Source: Hypericum androsaemum
Lineage: Eukaryota; Streptophyta; Magnoliopsida; Malpighiales; Hypericaceae
Direction of reading: 5' to 3'
Assembly: GCA_963995505.1 (NCBI GenBank)
Contig: OZ023197.1
Location: 7,553,827-7,617,826 of the forward strand
Length of the DNA: 64,000 nucleotides
Shown piece by piece: positions 22,015 through 32,984 of this stretch. How positions within the stretch are numbered: the first letter of the stretch is position 1; every line of letters starts with the position of its first letter. The notes under the pieces are model-generated. The model had not been told where the DNA came from, ran no database searches, and was given only the letters and a program-made list of their open reading frames with translations. The position numbers were made by a program, and so were the translations under genes.

Positions 22015-22794
22015 TGTTGGACCTTGGGCCCAATAGGCAATTATTATTGTGCCTAATTGGGCCCGGGCCCATTAGGCCCAAAAAGTTGGGTTGGATGGGC
22101 CGGTCAACCCGAGTTGACCGGCCCGTGGCCACGTAAGCGCCATGCCAGCATGATGTGGCGCTGACGTCATACGTGGAATGCCACGTGGCAAAGCTATGGG
22201 TAGCTTCGCCGCGTGGCATGCCACGTGGCTGACATGTGGCCGAATGGCGCCACGTGTCGCCACGCGGTGTGTCGCGTGGCAGACATGTGGCAAAGCTATA
22301 GGTAGCTTTGCCGCGTGGCATGCCATGTGGCAGACACGTGGCACACTGGCGTGCCACGTGGCAAAGCTATGAGTAGCTTCGCCTCGTGGCATGCCACGTG
22401 GCAGGCATGCGGTCGGAAGTGCCACGTGGCAGGCATGCGGTCGGAAGTGCCACGTGGCATGCCGCGTGGCGCGTCTTGACTGGCCGGACTTTCCTATAAA
22501 AGGAGGAATCCGGCTGGACTAAAATGTAACTTTTCCCACAACCACTCAATACAAAAGAAAAATTCCGGATCAGTTCCAGAATTTTAATCAGATTTTCGAT
22601 AAAAGAAAATCTCGTAAAAATCGATTACGGATCCGTTCAAACGTGATCGTAATTCGACCAGTGCGAAGAAGTTGTGGACCCGAGCCTGTGGACCTCTTAC
22701 TTCAACAAGTAAGTGATTTATTATTAACGAATTAGTTTGTTAATTAAACGGGTTTAACACGTAATTACTTGTTAATTACGCGTCAAAATCGTCA
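22015..22794 (+). repeat. 3' LTR with clustered CACGTG palindromes
   Basis: 780 bp, also with eight CACGTG hexamers and a TATAAAAG box (22495-22502). It is 53 bp longer than the 5' LTR because of differences in internal repeat number, including two tandem copies of a block ending GTCGGAAGTGCCACGTGGCA near 22400-22460. Confidence 0.95.
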
Positions 22795-23215
22795 GGCAAT
22801 ATTCTGAATCATCTTCTATACGGCTTCTCTCAGGTCGGCGACGCTCGTGGTGTTCTTGCTTTTTGTTGTTCGAAACAGGGTCTCATGGGTACAAAGTAGA
22901 ACGATGAATAGGGAAAGGAAATATTATTTGAACAAGGAACAAGGTTTCACTAGATGTTGAAGAAGATTCTTGAAGGTGAAGAAGATGGAGGAGAGAGGAG
23001 AGAGGTGAGAGGGATTTTTTTTAATTGTAAGGGTACAAAGGTCATTTTACATGATAAAAAATGAAAAAATGACCATTGACGTAAGTCAGGGAACTGAGAT
23101 CAACATTTAAACAAAGAGCAGGGATGACAAAATAATTTTTCAAATGGTAGAGACCCTACTAATAATTATGTTATATACGAGGGACCTGAAAAACATTTGC
23201 CCAAGGAACATTGCT

Positions 23216-23619
23216 ATGTGTTTGGTCTGATGTGATCCCTTTTTATTTTTGAAATGACTATTTTGTCCTTAAAATTAAAAAATTAAAATTATTTCCTCTC
23301 TCTTCCATCCTTCCCTTCTCTTTCGAGGTCCGCCGTAGCTCTCCTCGCACAGTCAGAATCCAAAACTAGGTTAGCCAAATTGGGGTTCCTCTGGTATGCC
23401 CTCTTTATCATATCCAAGAAAATTGCCCTAACACAACACAGTGCTATCTATCATATGGCCTAGATGATTTCTACCTACTACAGTAGTGCCCAAACTTCTA
23501 TCTTCAACGTTCCAGGCCGCGTCGAAGTTAACTATCACCTTGTCAACTTAGAGGTGGGATCCATCTGTGTGTGGTCCGTCTTCTTGGTCTAGTGATTTTT
23601 GCTCTTAAAGCACTAATGT
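23216..23619. other. Intergenic stretch, nothing recognised
   Basis: Mixed-composition DNA between a repeat end and a LINE fragment. No support for a gene; it may include a further decayed part of the LINE. Confidence 0.35.
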
Positions 23620-24775
23620 TCTCTCTTGCCACCCTTTAATAGCTCACTTGGTAGTGGTTAGTGACTTCGCACAGGACCTTCAAATATAGCCATGTTTATG
23701 ACTTTCCATATTTCCCAGCAGATTCTCTCTTCTAACTTGCTTCATTTCGTGATTGATTTGCAGAAATCAGACCGTTTGTGTGTTGCATCCTATCAGCTCT
23801 ATGGCACATTGGAGAATATAACGAAATGGCTTTGGCATGAGAGCAAAACAATTACATGAGTGTCAAATATAGAACATGTGTCATCTCGAGCCAAATACCT
23901 GTTTTTCAGCATGCATGCAATGGATATAATTCTAGTAGTCAATCGCCACACAAACATTATCAGTTTCGGGGGGGAATTGAGCTTCCAAATGATCTTCCAT
24001 ATCTGCCTGCCTCTTCTTCCTGCAAAAGTAGGTAAGGTGTACTCATATAGTGTTTCTATTTTTTGAATATATCTTACCTTAACAAGATATCTTCCGTCTC
24101 AAGCTAGTTTCCACACTAGTCTATATGGGATTTGCTCGGATGCTAATTGCAGCTGACAGACATTGTTCTCTCCTGCAAGTCAAAAAGATCGTGCATTAAG
24201 TCCTCAATCCATGTCTTAGAATCAGAGTTTGCCAAATCTATAACTTTGTCAAGTGTTTAATTCTTTGGCTTTTCTGATCTGGATCGGCCATGTTCAAAAT
24301 CAGGCAGCCTAGGGTGCGTCCAAATATCAATTTATCTCCATTACCCACTTTCAAGAGAACATCATTCTTGTTGATCTCCTTCCCATCGTGTAAGCTTCCA
24401 CATGCAAAAACTTTTCCTTCCCTTTTCAGCTTGAGAAAAGTAATTCTTGGGAAAATACAATTCTTACAACAATTTGGCACTCTACATATCAGGTTGCCAA
24501 GTTGAAAGTGAACATTTCTTTAAAAATCCACCAGAATGTTGCTAGGATGCTATTCATTTTTTTCACAAAAGGACTTAAAGACTGTATATGTAGGAATGAC
24601 AGAAAGTATAGATTTTACCATGATCTCCCTCCCAGCTTGTGAGAGGAGATTTTGCTTTCATGCTTAGGCTTTATGTACCACTCTTTTGTACACAAACTTC
24701 AATGCCTTGCTCTTGGATCTATCCCAAAAAGAGGGTAGCCCAAGATAACCACCTCTCGTTCCTTTTTTTTTTTTT
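23620..24775 (-). mobile_element. L1-type LINE fragment (RT C-terminal region)
   Basis: On the minus strand near 24750-24560 it reads GGYLGLPSFWDRSKSKALKF, then AWKQNLLSQAGREIMVKSIL and SVIPTYTVFKSFCEK. This is the conserved region after the RT catalytic core in plant L1 elements. Further down, 24480-24238 contains LLKVGNGDKLIFGRT (the KxGNGxxxxFW block). Weak zf-RVT-like sequence follows to about 23620. The 5' half is absent and frames shift often. It is a dead fragment. Confidence 0.8.
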
Positions 24776-25545
24776 TGCAGCGAAAAATTAATTCGCTATT
24801 TTTTTAGAAGTAAAGAATATGTATTATTAACTTAGAGTTCACCATAGATACATACAAAAAATAAAAAACACCCAGAATATAGTAGTAGAACACACCCATA
24901 ACTTTACTTCTCGTAAAACAGTCGTAACTTTCTGCTCAAGTATCGGATTGACGAAATTCTAAAAGCTACAGAAAGATAAGACAAATATATGCAATTATGT
25001 ATTTCTGTGTCATTTTACAAATTTAGATTGGAAGAATGTCAAAATTTGGTTAGAAGTTTCGACAGTTTGAGCACCACCGCGGATGACAGTTTTTGTGGCT
25101 TGTTAGGGAAAAGAGGAGGCGATGAATTGGAAGTACGACATAGGAAGTAGGCCAGGGCTGTATTATGTTTTACTATATTAGGTTTTCCAATACTAGGGAC
25201 TAGATTAGGAATCTCTCCCTATATAAGGAGAGCTTGGGCATATGCATGAAGACTACCACAAAATCACACATCAATCATACAAAACTCTATATCTTCGTAG
25301 CTTTTATCTTTTATGTTTCTATTTTTCCCTTTTTCCTTTATTTCTCAATAAAATTCTTGCTCCTCCACCAATTCTTTTCTTTCCTACCAATTCCAATCGG
25401 TATCTTCTCTCCTCTCTCCCATATTTCTTCCAACCTTACCTTTTCGTTCAAATTGCTCTTAGAACGACCACTTTGGACCCGTTCTTAAGTTCATTTCGAC
25501 GTTGTACCAAATTTTACCCACAACATATTTTTGGCATGCCTGGTG
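24776..25545 (+). repeat. LTR fragment with primer-site-like junction
   Basis: A TATATAAGG promoter motif is at 25220-25228, and a pyrimidine-rich leader ends ACCCACAACA at 25525. It is followed by TATTTTTGGCATGCCTGG. The same junction type (CACAACATATTTTTGGCACGC) ends the 5' LTR at 46223, so this is the 3' part of an LTR plus primer site of a related element. The left limit is not clear and no partner LTR was found. Confidence 0.6.
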
Positions 25546-26519
25546 AGACTATGGAAGGTATCTGAGAAGAGTTATTGATGTGCCTAAACACACGAGCTTC
25601 CACATATAGTTTTGAGTCCTTTCTCAAAAGAGACAAAACTGGTAAAAAATTATGCTGAAAGAGGAAGTCCAGCCAGGTCAGTCGATATTGGAGGGTATTT
25701 TGGTCCTTTTCTTTTATTTTGTATAACTTTTCAAAACCTACACATAGTGCACGAAAAGTTACATCAAATAAAAAATAATTGAACTCCTCAGATACCCACT
25801 TTTGGAAAAAAAATAAAAACAAAAATGTAGAAATTCCTAGTACGAAGTACACGTAATTGCAACCTGCAGTCTCAGTAAAATGGTGCAGTGAAGAAATCCA
25901 ATAAGAAATTTTTTTGAAGAAAAAGAGCGTTAAACGATGATACTAGTCCTTCAGAGAGATTTGGGCCCGTGAACAACAGAAAACATAAGAGGCCCAATCA
26001 ATCTCCATATAGCATGAGCATTGAAGGCTCTCCATCGGAAGAATTAATATCATAATTCCCTAGAGCTCGAAAGACCTTTCACCTTGTTGAACAACTCTGT
26101 CACGCCATGCAGATGGTTCTCGGCATCTGCCCTCGTTGTGCATATGGTCGTCCTTTGCCCAGCATCGTGTACAACCTAGAGACAGCCACCACCATCGCAC
26201 ATCTATCATCGTTTACCCTTCTTGGTGGCTCCTCCATAACATAAAGTAATAGTTTCTTTCTCTGTTTACATTTCCACTGTCGAGAGAATCCTAACTGGCA
26301 AGTTGATCAGTTTCAAGTTGCTGTAGTGAATTGTGTCTTTAGTTATCATTGTAGAAGATATCTTGAGATTATTGTTTGCTCAGTTTTTCTTCCTGCTTTG
26401 CTGCACATTGATAGATAGGCTTTACCTCTTCCCTGCTCAGTTTTAACGAATTGAGAACTAAAGATTAAGACCCAACAATTGATTTTATATAAAGCATTAA
26501 ATCTTGGTTGCATATTCCA
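25546..26519. other. Intergenic stretch without recognised genes
   Basis: No ORF with domain content. The 25560-25860 part may be internal sequence of the element whose LTR ends at 25525. Nothing else identified. Confidence 0.35.
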
Positions 26520-27040
26520 TGATTGGACGCCTCATAATAGGCTATGAATTTTACGTCCATGGTTGAAGGAGCTACTAAAATTTGTTAGCTGACTTTCACA
26601 AAATAGGTCCTCTAGCCAAACATGAAAATGTGTCATGATATGGAGCATCTATCATACTCTCACCATGCAAAATCAGAATTAGGATACTCGATGATTTCTA
26701 AGTTGTCCAGCCTTTGATAAGTGAGCATATAATCCTTTATTCTCCTCAAATAACACTCATCATGTGTTTAGCTACCTTCTAATATTGTATATAATGATTA
26801 CTAATCATTGAATATCTTCTCAAAATTCTCATTATAATTACTATATCTGGACATATATAAACTTGAGCGTACATTAAACTCTTAATTATTTGAGCACAAG
26901 GGATTTTCTGCATCTCTTTTCCTTAAGATCATTTTTTGGGACATTATTTGAGGCTAAACTTATCTCATTTAGCAATAAGCATATCTCCTTGATGATTATC
27001 TTTCATGATGAATCCAAATTTACTTAGAACCTTATTGATA
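26520..27040 (-). pseudogene. Decayed copia RT/RNase H fragment
   Basis: Minus-strand translation in shifting frames gives CPDIVI, a Tyr-Leu-type RT end, then LTYQRLDNLEIIEYPNSDFA, close to the copia block RxSDNLEIIGYSDSDFAGC. APSTMDVKFIAYYEASNHGI follows, corresponding to the RNase H block STMEAEFVACxEASNHG. No LTRs were found beside it. Confidence 0.75.
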
Positions 27041-27044
27041 TAAA

Positions 27045-27225
27045 GTAAATTAAAAATAAAAAATAAAAAATAATATTAAACAAATAAGGGGCGAGGCCAC
27101 AAGCCAGAGGTTTGTGAGCCTCAAGGGAGCGCGCTCCCCACCCACTTTTTCCTTTATTTATTTTTTTATTTTTTATTATTAAACAAATCATGACCCCCAA
27201 CCCAGGAGCACTGATGCTCCTAATT
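27045..27225. repeat. A/T-rich inverted arms around a GC-rich hairpin
   Basis: AAATAAAAAATAATATTAAAC (about 27058-27080) and TTTTATTTTTTATTATTAAAC (about 27165-27185) flank GC-rich DNA holding the palindrome GGGAGCGCGCTCCCC near 27125. A second small hairpin, AGGAGCACTGATGCTCCT, is near 27205. The origin is unknown. Confidence 0.5.
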
Positions 27226-27269
27226 GCTGGTGATATAAAAAAAATCTAGCTGAGAAAAAAAATCCAACA

Positions 27270-27657
27270 GTGTGGCGGTGACATGGATAACCATGTAAAT
27301 GCCAACTTGGAAAAAATTAATCATTGTTAGGAGTTTTTCACCAAAAATGTCAAATTTTGAAACCTCCGTACCTATGTGAAAAAAGTGAAACCAAAGAGTA
27401 CTTAAGTAAAAAGTGTGAAATAACATAATACTTAATTTTTTCACTTATCCATGTAGCGCCACTTATGAAGAGAAATATGATATGACGCTAATGTTGATAA
27501 CCACGCAAATGCCAAATGGGACAAAATTAATCGTGATTAGGAGTTTGTCACCAAAAGTGTCAAATTTCGACTCCGTCACCTAAGTGGAAAAAGTGAAACC
27601 ACAGTGTACTTAAGTAAAAAAGTATAAAACTATAAGATACTTAAGTAAAGTTATCCC
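27270..27657 (+). repeat. Two tandem MITE-type units
   Basis: Units of about 190 bp (about 27270-27445 and 27470-27657) share GATAACCA(T/C)G(T/C)AAATGCCAA, TTAGGAGTTT(T/G)TCACCAAAA and GAAACCA...TACTTAAGTAAAAA. A third copy is at 13704-13905. Confidence 0.75.
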
Positions 27658-28620
27658 TTTTTAGTTGTAATGGTACAAAGGTCATTTCACATGACAAAAA
27701 AAGATAAAAATGGATGCTGACGTCAGCGAGAGACCCGAGACCAACATTTAAAAAAAGTGCAGAGACGGTGATGCAGGGGAGCACATGATAGACAACCACA
27801 GATCAAATTTTTTTGCAAAATACCAGAAACAAGCTATGGATAGGAGATTGTGAATTCGTTAATTCAGAAAATACCAGACAAACACGATAGAGTCTCGATC
27901 TATGGATCTGAATACCAGAAGACGACAAAGAATTAGGGAAAACCTAGATTTTATTTATCAAATTCAACAACCTAAAATAATATAGAAGGGATCCTATTTA
28001 TAAAGAGCCAAAAGAAACCTATTACGTAAAATTCTAATAGAATTTAAACTCCTAATAATAATCTAAAACTACAGATAATTAATATATATTGTTATTCTTT
28101 ATCTCCATCATTCTCTCCCGGTTAAAGAAATTCGTCCTTGAATTTGGTGTCGTCGAGCAGTTTGAGATCTTCGTACATGCACTCTTTAACACATTCGAGC
28201 GACGTGGTGATACCTAGTATCTTCTATCCAACATAATAAATATTTGGAACTCGAGTAATCAAAAATAGTCTTCATATGAAGGACCAAGGACTTACATCTT
28301 CGGAGAGATCTTTCGGCATCCTTGAGGGCACTCCATATATCCAGCAATGAAGAACTTTCAACATATGCAAACTTGTCAACCCCGAGAAAGTCAATGTGCT
28401 CGACATACTCAACCTTGTAATCTTGGGCTATGTGGAGTACGAGATCATTCACCAACTCACCAGCAACAACTCTATTATTAACTCCACAATCAATAGCAAT
28501 TACATCTCCTTCAAAAGATTTAGGAATATCCTTAAGTTCAAAAAGCCCCAAAAGATTTAGCAAAATAATTTTTCAAATAACAGAAACTCTATCAATAATT
28601 ATGACATACGAGAGACCTTA
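27658..28620. mobile_element. Repeat-family end interrupted by an LTR-element fragment
   Basis: 27660-27775 and 28562-28620 together match 23025-23200 without a break (GGTACAAAGGTCATTT..., then CAAAATAATTTTTCAAAT...), so 27776-28561 is an insertion. The insertion, read on the minus strand, ends with an LTR-like part (TTTATAAATAGG box near 28000). Before it is the block GACGAATTTCTTTAACCGGG near 28105-28135, which resembles the end of Ty3-type internal regions. Confidence 0.65.
28186..28563 (-). pseudogene. Unrecognised ORF at the 3' end of an LTR-element fragment
   Basis: 125 codons, acidic N-terminal half with VVAGELVNDLVLHIAQDYKV and EYVEHIDFLGVDKFAYVESS, then LKDAERSLRRCKSLVLHMKT. It lies just before the Ty3-like purine/primer-end block and LTR, so it probably belongs to the element rather than the host. 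No domain is recognised. The open frame starts at the insertion joint, so its N-terminus is likely lost. Confidence 0.4.
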
Positions 28621-28659
28621 ACGCCCAAAATAAAAACCCAAAGAATTAATCTATTTTCT

Positions 28660-28880
28660 GATTGGATATTATTATTGACCATTGGGAGAGCATATTCGAG
28701 GAACATAAATTCTGACCAAAGACATAACGTAAGCTTCTCGGCTTCGCTTCTTCCAAGGTGAGACCTCCTCGTTACGTTACACAATAGACGAAACTAAAAG
28801 AAAGGAAGGGTTTGTTTCGGTTTCCGTAAGGTCAAAGGAAAGATCTTTCACCGAAAAAGGTCAAAGGAAGCGAGAGAGAG
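28660..28880 (+). promoter_or_regulatory. Probable promoter/5' leader of the DUF212 gene
   Basis: Purine-rich leader (AAAGGAAGCGAGAGAGAG) directly precedes the ATG. No strong TATA box. The transposon repeat end at 28620 leaves only about 260 bp of unique upstream DNA. Confidence 0.4.
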
Positions 28881-30915
28881 ATGGAGACGGAGGCCAACGA
28901 CGATGCCGTATCGTCGTCCTCTTCATCTTCTTCGTGGATTCTGACGAATTACCCTTTGGTATCTGCACTCGCCGCCTTTACTATTGCCCAATCCATCAAG
29001 TTCTTCACTACCTGGTAATCCTTCAGCTATAACCCACCCACCTTTTGCTTCAAAGATTGGTTCTTTAGTTTCTTGGATCTGTTTGTTGGCTTTTCCTGTT
29101 ATTGGGTTTCTTTAATTTCTTTTTTTTTTCCGTTTATGGGTTTGGTTTGATCGATGTGTAATGTGATGCGAATTTCGACCAATGTCGTTTGTGATCCATT
29201 TAGAAGGTGGGTTGTGTTGTTAGATCCAAGTATGGATACTTTTTTCCAGTTTCTTGGAAGACTTGTAAGGTTAAGTTTATAGGAATGGAATACATGGCTA
29301 CTTAGATTATGGAATGGAGAATGAGCTGTTATCTTAAGTTTATAGGAGGATTATATGTTGTTTATAACACCGCTATAGCGGCCGCTATGGCCGCTATTCT
29401 CCATAGCGTTTAGCAGCAGTGTAGCTTAGCGGCTACTATGGTTTCCGCTACGTAGCTGCGCTATAGCGGCGCTGTTTTCCCTGTGCAGCTACTCGTTTAT
29501 GCTTAGCTCGTCTATATCGCTGATTAAACCATTAATTTGGCTGAAAAGAAGTTATAAGAGTTTCATTCTTATACAACTTCTTTCACCATGGAAAGAAATG
29601 GCAAGCAAAGGTCGTTGATTTTTTTTGCTTTGGAGGCATCGCTTACATTTATTAGCATGCCTGTTGTGTTGTTGAGTTTTAGTGGTTTGCTTGCCCTAAG
29701 AGATATGAGCTCTCCTAGATTTGCAGGTACAAAGAAAGGCGATGGGATCTGAAGCGACTTGTTGGATCGGGTGGAATGCCATCTTCGCATTCTGCTACTG
29801 TCACTGCACTAGCCATGGCCGTCGGCTTCCAAGAAGGCTTTGGAGGGTCTTTATTCGCAACTGCTTTGATCTTAGCTTGCATTGTATGTTTATGTCCCAA
29901 ATTATTTTTTTGTGGTTTTGTTGTTGCATCTGGTTTCCTCTGTAGACACAACTTTAAAGTGACGGTTGCTTTGCAGGTAATGTATGATGCAACTGGTGTA
30001 AGACTACAGGCCGGACGTCAAGCAGAGGTTTAATGCTTATATTTCTGTTTCTAATTGATCTACTTACACCTTGTCTGGTACTGCATTTGTTCCACTAAAC
30101 ATCCGACAGAAGTTTTGTTATTAATGTCCTTGCAATTAATCTTTGTTAGGTCCTGAATCAAATTGTTTATGAACTCCCTGCTGAGCATCCACTAGCTGAG
30201 AGCAGACCTCTACGCGAACTTCTTGGGCATACCCCTCCGCAGGTTTGAGCTCTGCATGAAAAACATACGTTACCTGCAGACGATATGCCATTATCCACCA
30301 CTAAACCAAATAGGTTTAAAATACCCAAAGAAGAAAGTGGATCTAGAATTCTTGCACTCCATGAAGTTTTGGTCAAAACATGCACAATTCATCTCAGAAT
30401 GAAAAAAATAGGCACCACCTGATTTATGGGTCTGCTAGTGATTGTCTGAATCATTTCAGTTCAAAGTGCCTTCGTTTTATAAGGGCATTTGTGTTTCCCT
30501 TTTATTCATTCATTTGTTACCATAAGACAAAGGAAATAACTTCGCATTAGTACAAAGACTTCGTCGGTAGTTTAGCAAGATCAGTTGAGTGCTCGATGGT
30601 TCCAAAACTCTATAACTCAAGTGGCAAGAGCATGCTATCAAAGTAGTGAATTTAACTATTCTCTCAACAGAGAAGTAAGGATTTTAACTTGACTGATGTT
30701 TCTAAGAATGGGTATTAAATTGATGAAGGCATGAACACATAGGTCAGGATTAAGGTCTCCCAAAAACAAGAAGGAAGTCCTTCGAGTCGCACATGCTGAT
30801 GGACACATTAAGGATACACTTTTCGTTACTGCTGCAGGTTATAGCCGGTAGCTTGCTTGGCACAGTCACAGCCGCTGTTGGCCATTTGATTACCGTCCTC
30901 TGCAGTCGGACTTGA
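28881..30915 (+). CDS. DUF212 acid phosphatase/vanadium haloperoxidase-related membrane protein
   Basis: Five coding exons join with GT-AG borders: 28881-29014, 29727-29883, 29977-30027, 30150-30242 and 30838-30915, giving 170 aa. The N-terminus is acidic then Ser-rich, followed by a hydrophobic segment (YPLVSALAAFTIAQSIKFFT, residues about 24-43). The family motif is WDLKRLVGSGGMPSSHSA (about 51-68). A hydrophobic stretch ends VMYDATGVRLQAGRQAE, and LRELLGHTPPQVIAG begins the last hydrophobic segment. GMPSSHSA and GHTPPQ echo phosphate-binding motifs of PAP2-type phosphatases, but the enzyme activity of DUF212 proteins is unproven. The first exon ends in phase 2 and all later borders are in phase 0. 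The protein looks intact. It is likely to be an integral membrane protein; the compartment is unknown. From memory, Arabidopsis At1g67600 is the counterpart, close to CDKG2. Confidence 0.92.
29366..29480. repeat. GCTATAGCGGC-type palindromic repeat in intron 1
   Basis: Repeated CGCTATAGCGGC and CCGCTATGG blocks in direct and inverted order inside the first intron of the DUF212 gene (29015-29726). It looks like a small GC-rich palindromic repeat, possibly a MITE end. It does not touch the splice sites. Confidence 0.55.
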
Positions 30916-31620
30916 CCCTAATGTTGTTCAATGGGAAGTATCGGAATCTTCAGTTGCAGATACGTCATCATCAGTGGTTCTGCAATGCATTCGTTCTATC
31001 ATTTGCGCTTTCAATATTGTGGTATCTCTAATGTCTCATCAGATGTTTCAGAAACTGTAGGATAGATTTGGTCAATGTATACACACATTCGTTCTTAATT
31101 TGGACAGAGCACTGGAAGAAGTTGAGAGGGAAAAAAAGAATTTGGTATTTGAAACCCATTTTCTTTATAGTGGCATCCAATAGGCAATTTCTTGTATGAG
31201 AAGTTTCCCGATGCCTTTCCAGCTACTAAATATATAATAATTGGTAATCAGTATCTTAAAACTGTTAGAATTTGAATAATTCAAGAGAGAAAAGTGAATT
31301 CACAATACAAATAAAGAGTACTAAAAGTTTGTCAGTTCAAAATTTACCCTGTTAATTTTGTGGATGAAATACTAGGAATTTGAATTTAGTTATTCTTGAA
31401 TAACTAGATTGAAGTTCTTAGTATTTCAGTACACTAAACGTAAGTACATTAAACTAGTTTCAAGTTTCTAATATTTTATATTTATGCATTTACATGTGTA
31501 AATAAATTTAAGTTTGCTGAAAATAAAATACCTCTTTTAATTAATAAATTATTAATTAAAACTTTTCAAATTTAATAAAATTTCACGGTCTCAACAGTAT
31601 TAATTAAAATTGTTTTTTAC
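30916..31620. other. 3' region of the DUF212 gene and AT-rich DNA
   Basis: Probable 3' UTR for a few hundred bases after the stop, then AT-rich sequence (31250-31620). No gene recognised. Confidence 0.4.
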
Positions 31621-32393
31621 TGTAGATGATTCGGCTCCTCCGCACACAATTGTCATGCCTAAACTTGTTTCTCGTTCAAACGCGGCGAGCACTTGAGGTT
31701 AAACTTGTCCCAAGTTAGCCTTCGCTCGCAACTCGCACTTTTTCTTGTGGAAAGAGGTTAAGGCCTTTAGATTTTTTGTTAGCACTCACTCACGTTTTGA
31801 ACACGAATTTGTACAAGGAAAGTAAGTACTTTATTACTGATTTATGGATGATTACAACAATGAGGGCTGGCCCTATTTATAGAATTTCTGGGCAGCCCTC
31901 CAAGGGTTACAAATCTGGCCGAAGGGCCATGTAAATTGCCTATACTGAATGGGCACTTTTAGTGCATGTCTCCTGGCCAAAATGGTTTGCCTTGAGGCCT
32001 TCTTCGTGCCTCTTGGATGCCCTCCCCTTTTATTCTTTCGCATCTCTCTGTTGGCTGTCAGGTAGCCCTTCGCGTCCCTTCATAGGCTGGCTCACATTCG
32101 TTGGTGTCTCTTCGTGGGCTGGCTCACAACTTCCTGCGGGCTGGCTCGCATTCGTGTCCCTTCACTTGTGCGTGCTGGCTGGTGACCCTTCGGGGCTTGC
32201 TAGCCAACTGCCACTTTTCGCACCTCCTTGCATGTGTGGTAGGCAAGCGAGGGCGAGGTGTGACACAATGGACCCAAAATAATCTACGAGTTCCTGCAAA
32301 ATAATGTCTTCCTGCACTCTTCCCAGATATTTAGGCTCGTTGAAGTCGGAACTTCCTGCTCTATCTACGACTTAAAACCTATTTTTCCCGACA
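31621..32393 (-). repeat. Probable solo LTR
   Basis: Minus-strand sequence starts TGTCGGGAAAAATAGG at 32393 and ends near ...CATCTACA at 31621, with a TATAAATAGGG promoter motif near 31880 and a poly(A)-signal-like region after it. No PBS, internal DNA or partner LTR is adjacent. A GGCTGGCTC(A/G)CA minisatellite of about four units is at 32087-32200. Flanking 5-mers (TTTAC, GAGAG) do not match, so the limits or the solo status are uncertain. Confidence 0.6.
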
Positions 32394-32917
32394 GAGAGTT
32401 CAAGATGTCTAACAAATTCAAATAACTTTATCATAATCACAATATAACAAGTTCCATGAGATCTATAAATCTTAAGATAATGTGAATTATGTCGTAAGAT
32501 ATTATACTTATGTTTAGGTCCGGTTAGGGGTGTTCACATTTTGAATTCAAACAAATTCGAATTATAAATCGCCGAGTTCGAATTATAAAAACTGTGATTC
32601 ATATTCGATTTGTCTAATGAAGAATTCATATGAACCACCAACTTTGAATCAGAATTTGACGCTTAACGTATTCGTGTTATATGTAGAGGGTATTTACATA
32701 ATAAAGAAAATTACAAATCATATTTTTATCATTTAGTATATTTTGTCATTTAGTCATTTAGTTTGTTACCATATTGGAAAGAATAGGCTTTGGAGTTGGT
32801 ATCTATTGGAGTGCAACAGTACCACATTGAAAAGCATGTTGGTCAAGCTCAATTGGGCTCTCATCCATTATGGAGGAGAACCTATACAGTAACTTAAAGT
32901 TCAAATATTTCTTTTAT
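32394..32917. other. Intergenic AT-rich stretch
   Basis: No coding support. GGGGTGTTCACATTTTGAA near 32525 resembles a hAT-type end, but no partner end was found. Confidence 0.35.
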
Positions 32918-32929
32918 ATTTATATATGC

Positions 32930-32960
<31 letters not shown>

Positions 32961-32984
32961 AAATATAAATATATATATATATAT
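32918..32984. repeat. (AT)n microsatellite
   Basis: Runs of AT dinucleotides interrupted by TAATTTTAAATATAA. The two AT tracts are nearly inverted complements and could form a cruciform. Confidence 0.9.

Larger units (their letters stand above)
14440..22794 (+). mobile_element. Nearly intact Ty1/copia retrotransposon, 8.36 kb
   Basis: LTRs 14440-15166 and 22015-22794 start TGTTGGACC and end CGTCA. GGCAA is duplicated outside at 14435-14439 and 22795-22799. The initiator-Met primer site TGGTATCAGAGC is at 15169-15180, and the purine tract AATTGAGTGGGAGA at 22001-22014. Gag, protease, integrase, RT and RNase H are in copia order (16941-21071). A leader of about 1.76 kb with an extra ORF precedes gag, and about 0.93 kb of non-coding DNA follows RNase H. 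Two frameshifts and three stop codons break the polyprotein. LTRs are very similar apart from internal repeat-number changes, which suggests a fairly recent insertion. Confidence 0.96.
13906..23215. mobile_element. Inverted-repeat DNA element split by the 8.4-kb retrotransposon
   Basis: A CT-rich block at 13973-14030 (CCATCTTCTTCACC, AAGAATCTTCTTCAA) reappears inverted at 22953-23012. The right-hand end (23020-23215) matches 27660-27775 plus 28562-28620, so it is a repeat family end, closing near GACCTGAAAAACATTTGCCC. The left end beyond 13970 is replaced by MITE sequence. No transposase coding is seen. The copia element at 14440-22794 lies inside. Confidence 0.6.

Noticed and set aside
21926..22425. 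Frames in the 3' LTR rich in Pro, Arg and Cys
   Set aside because: They are by-products of the GCCACGTGGC repeats in the LTR and have no counterpart as proteins.
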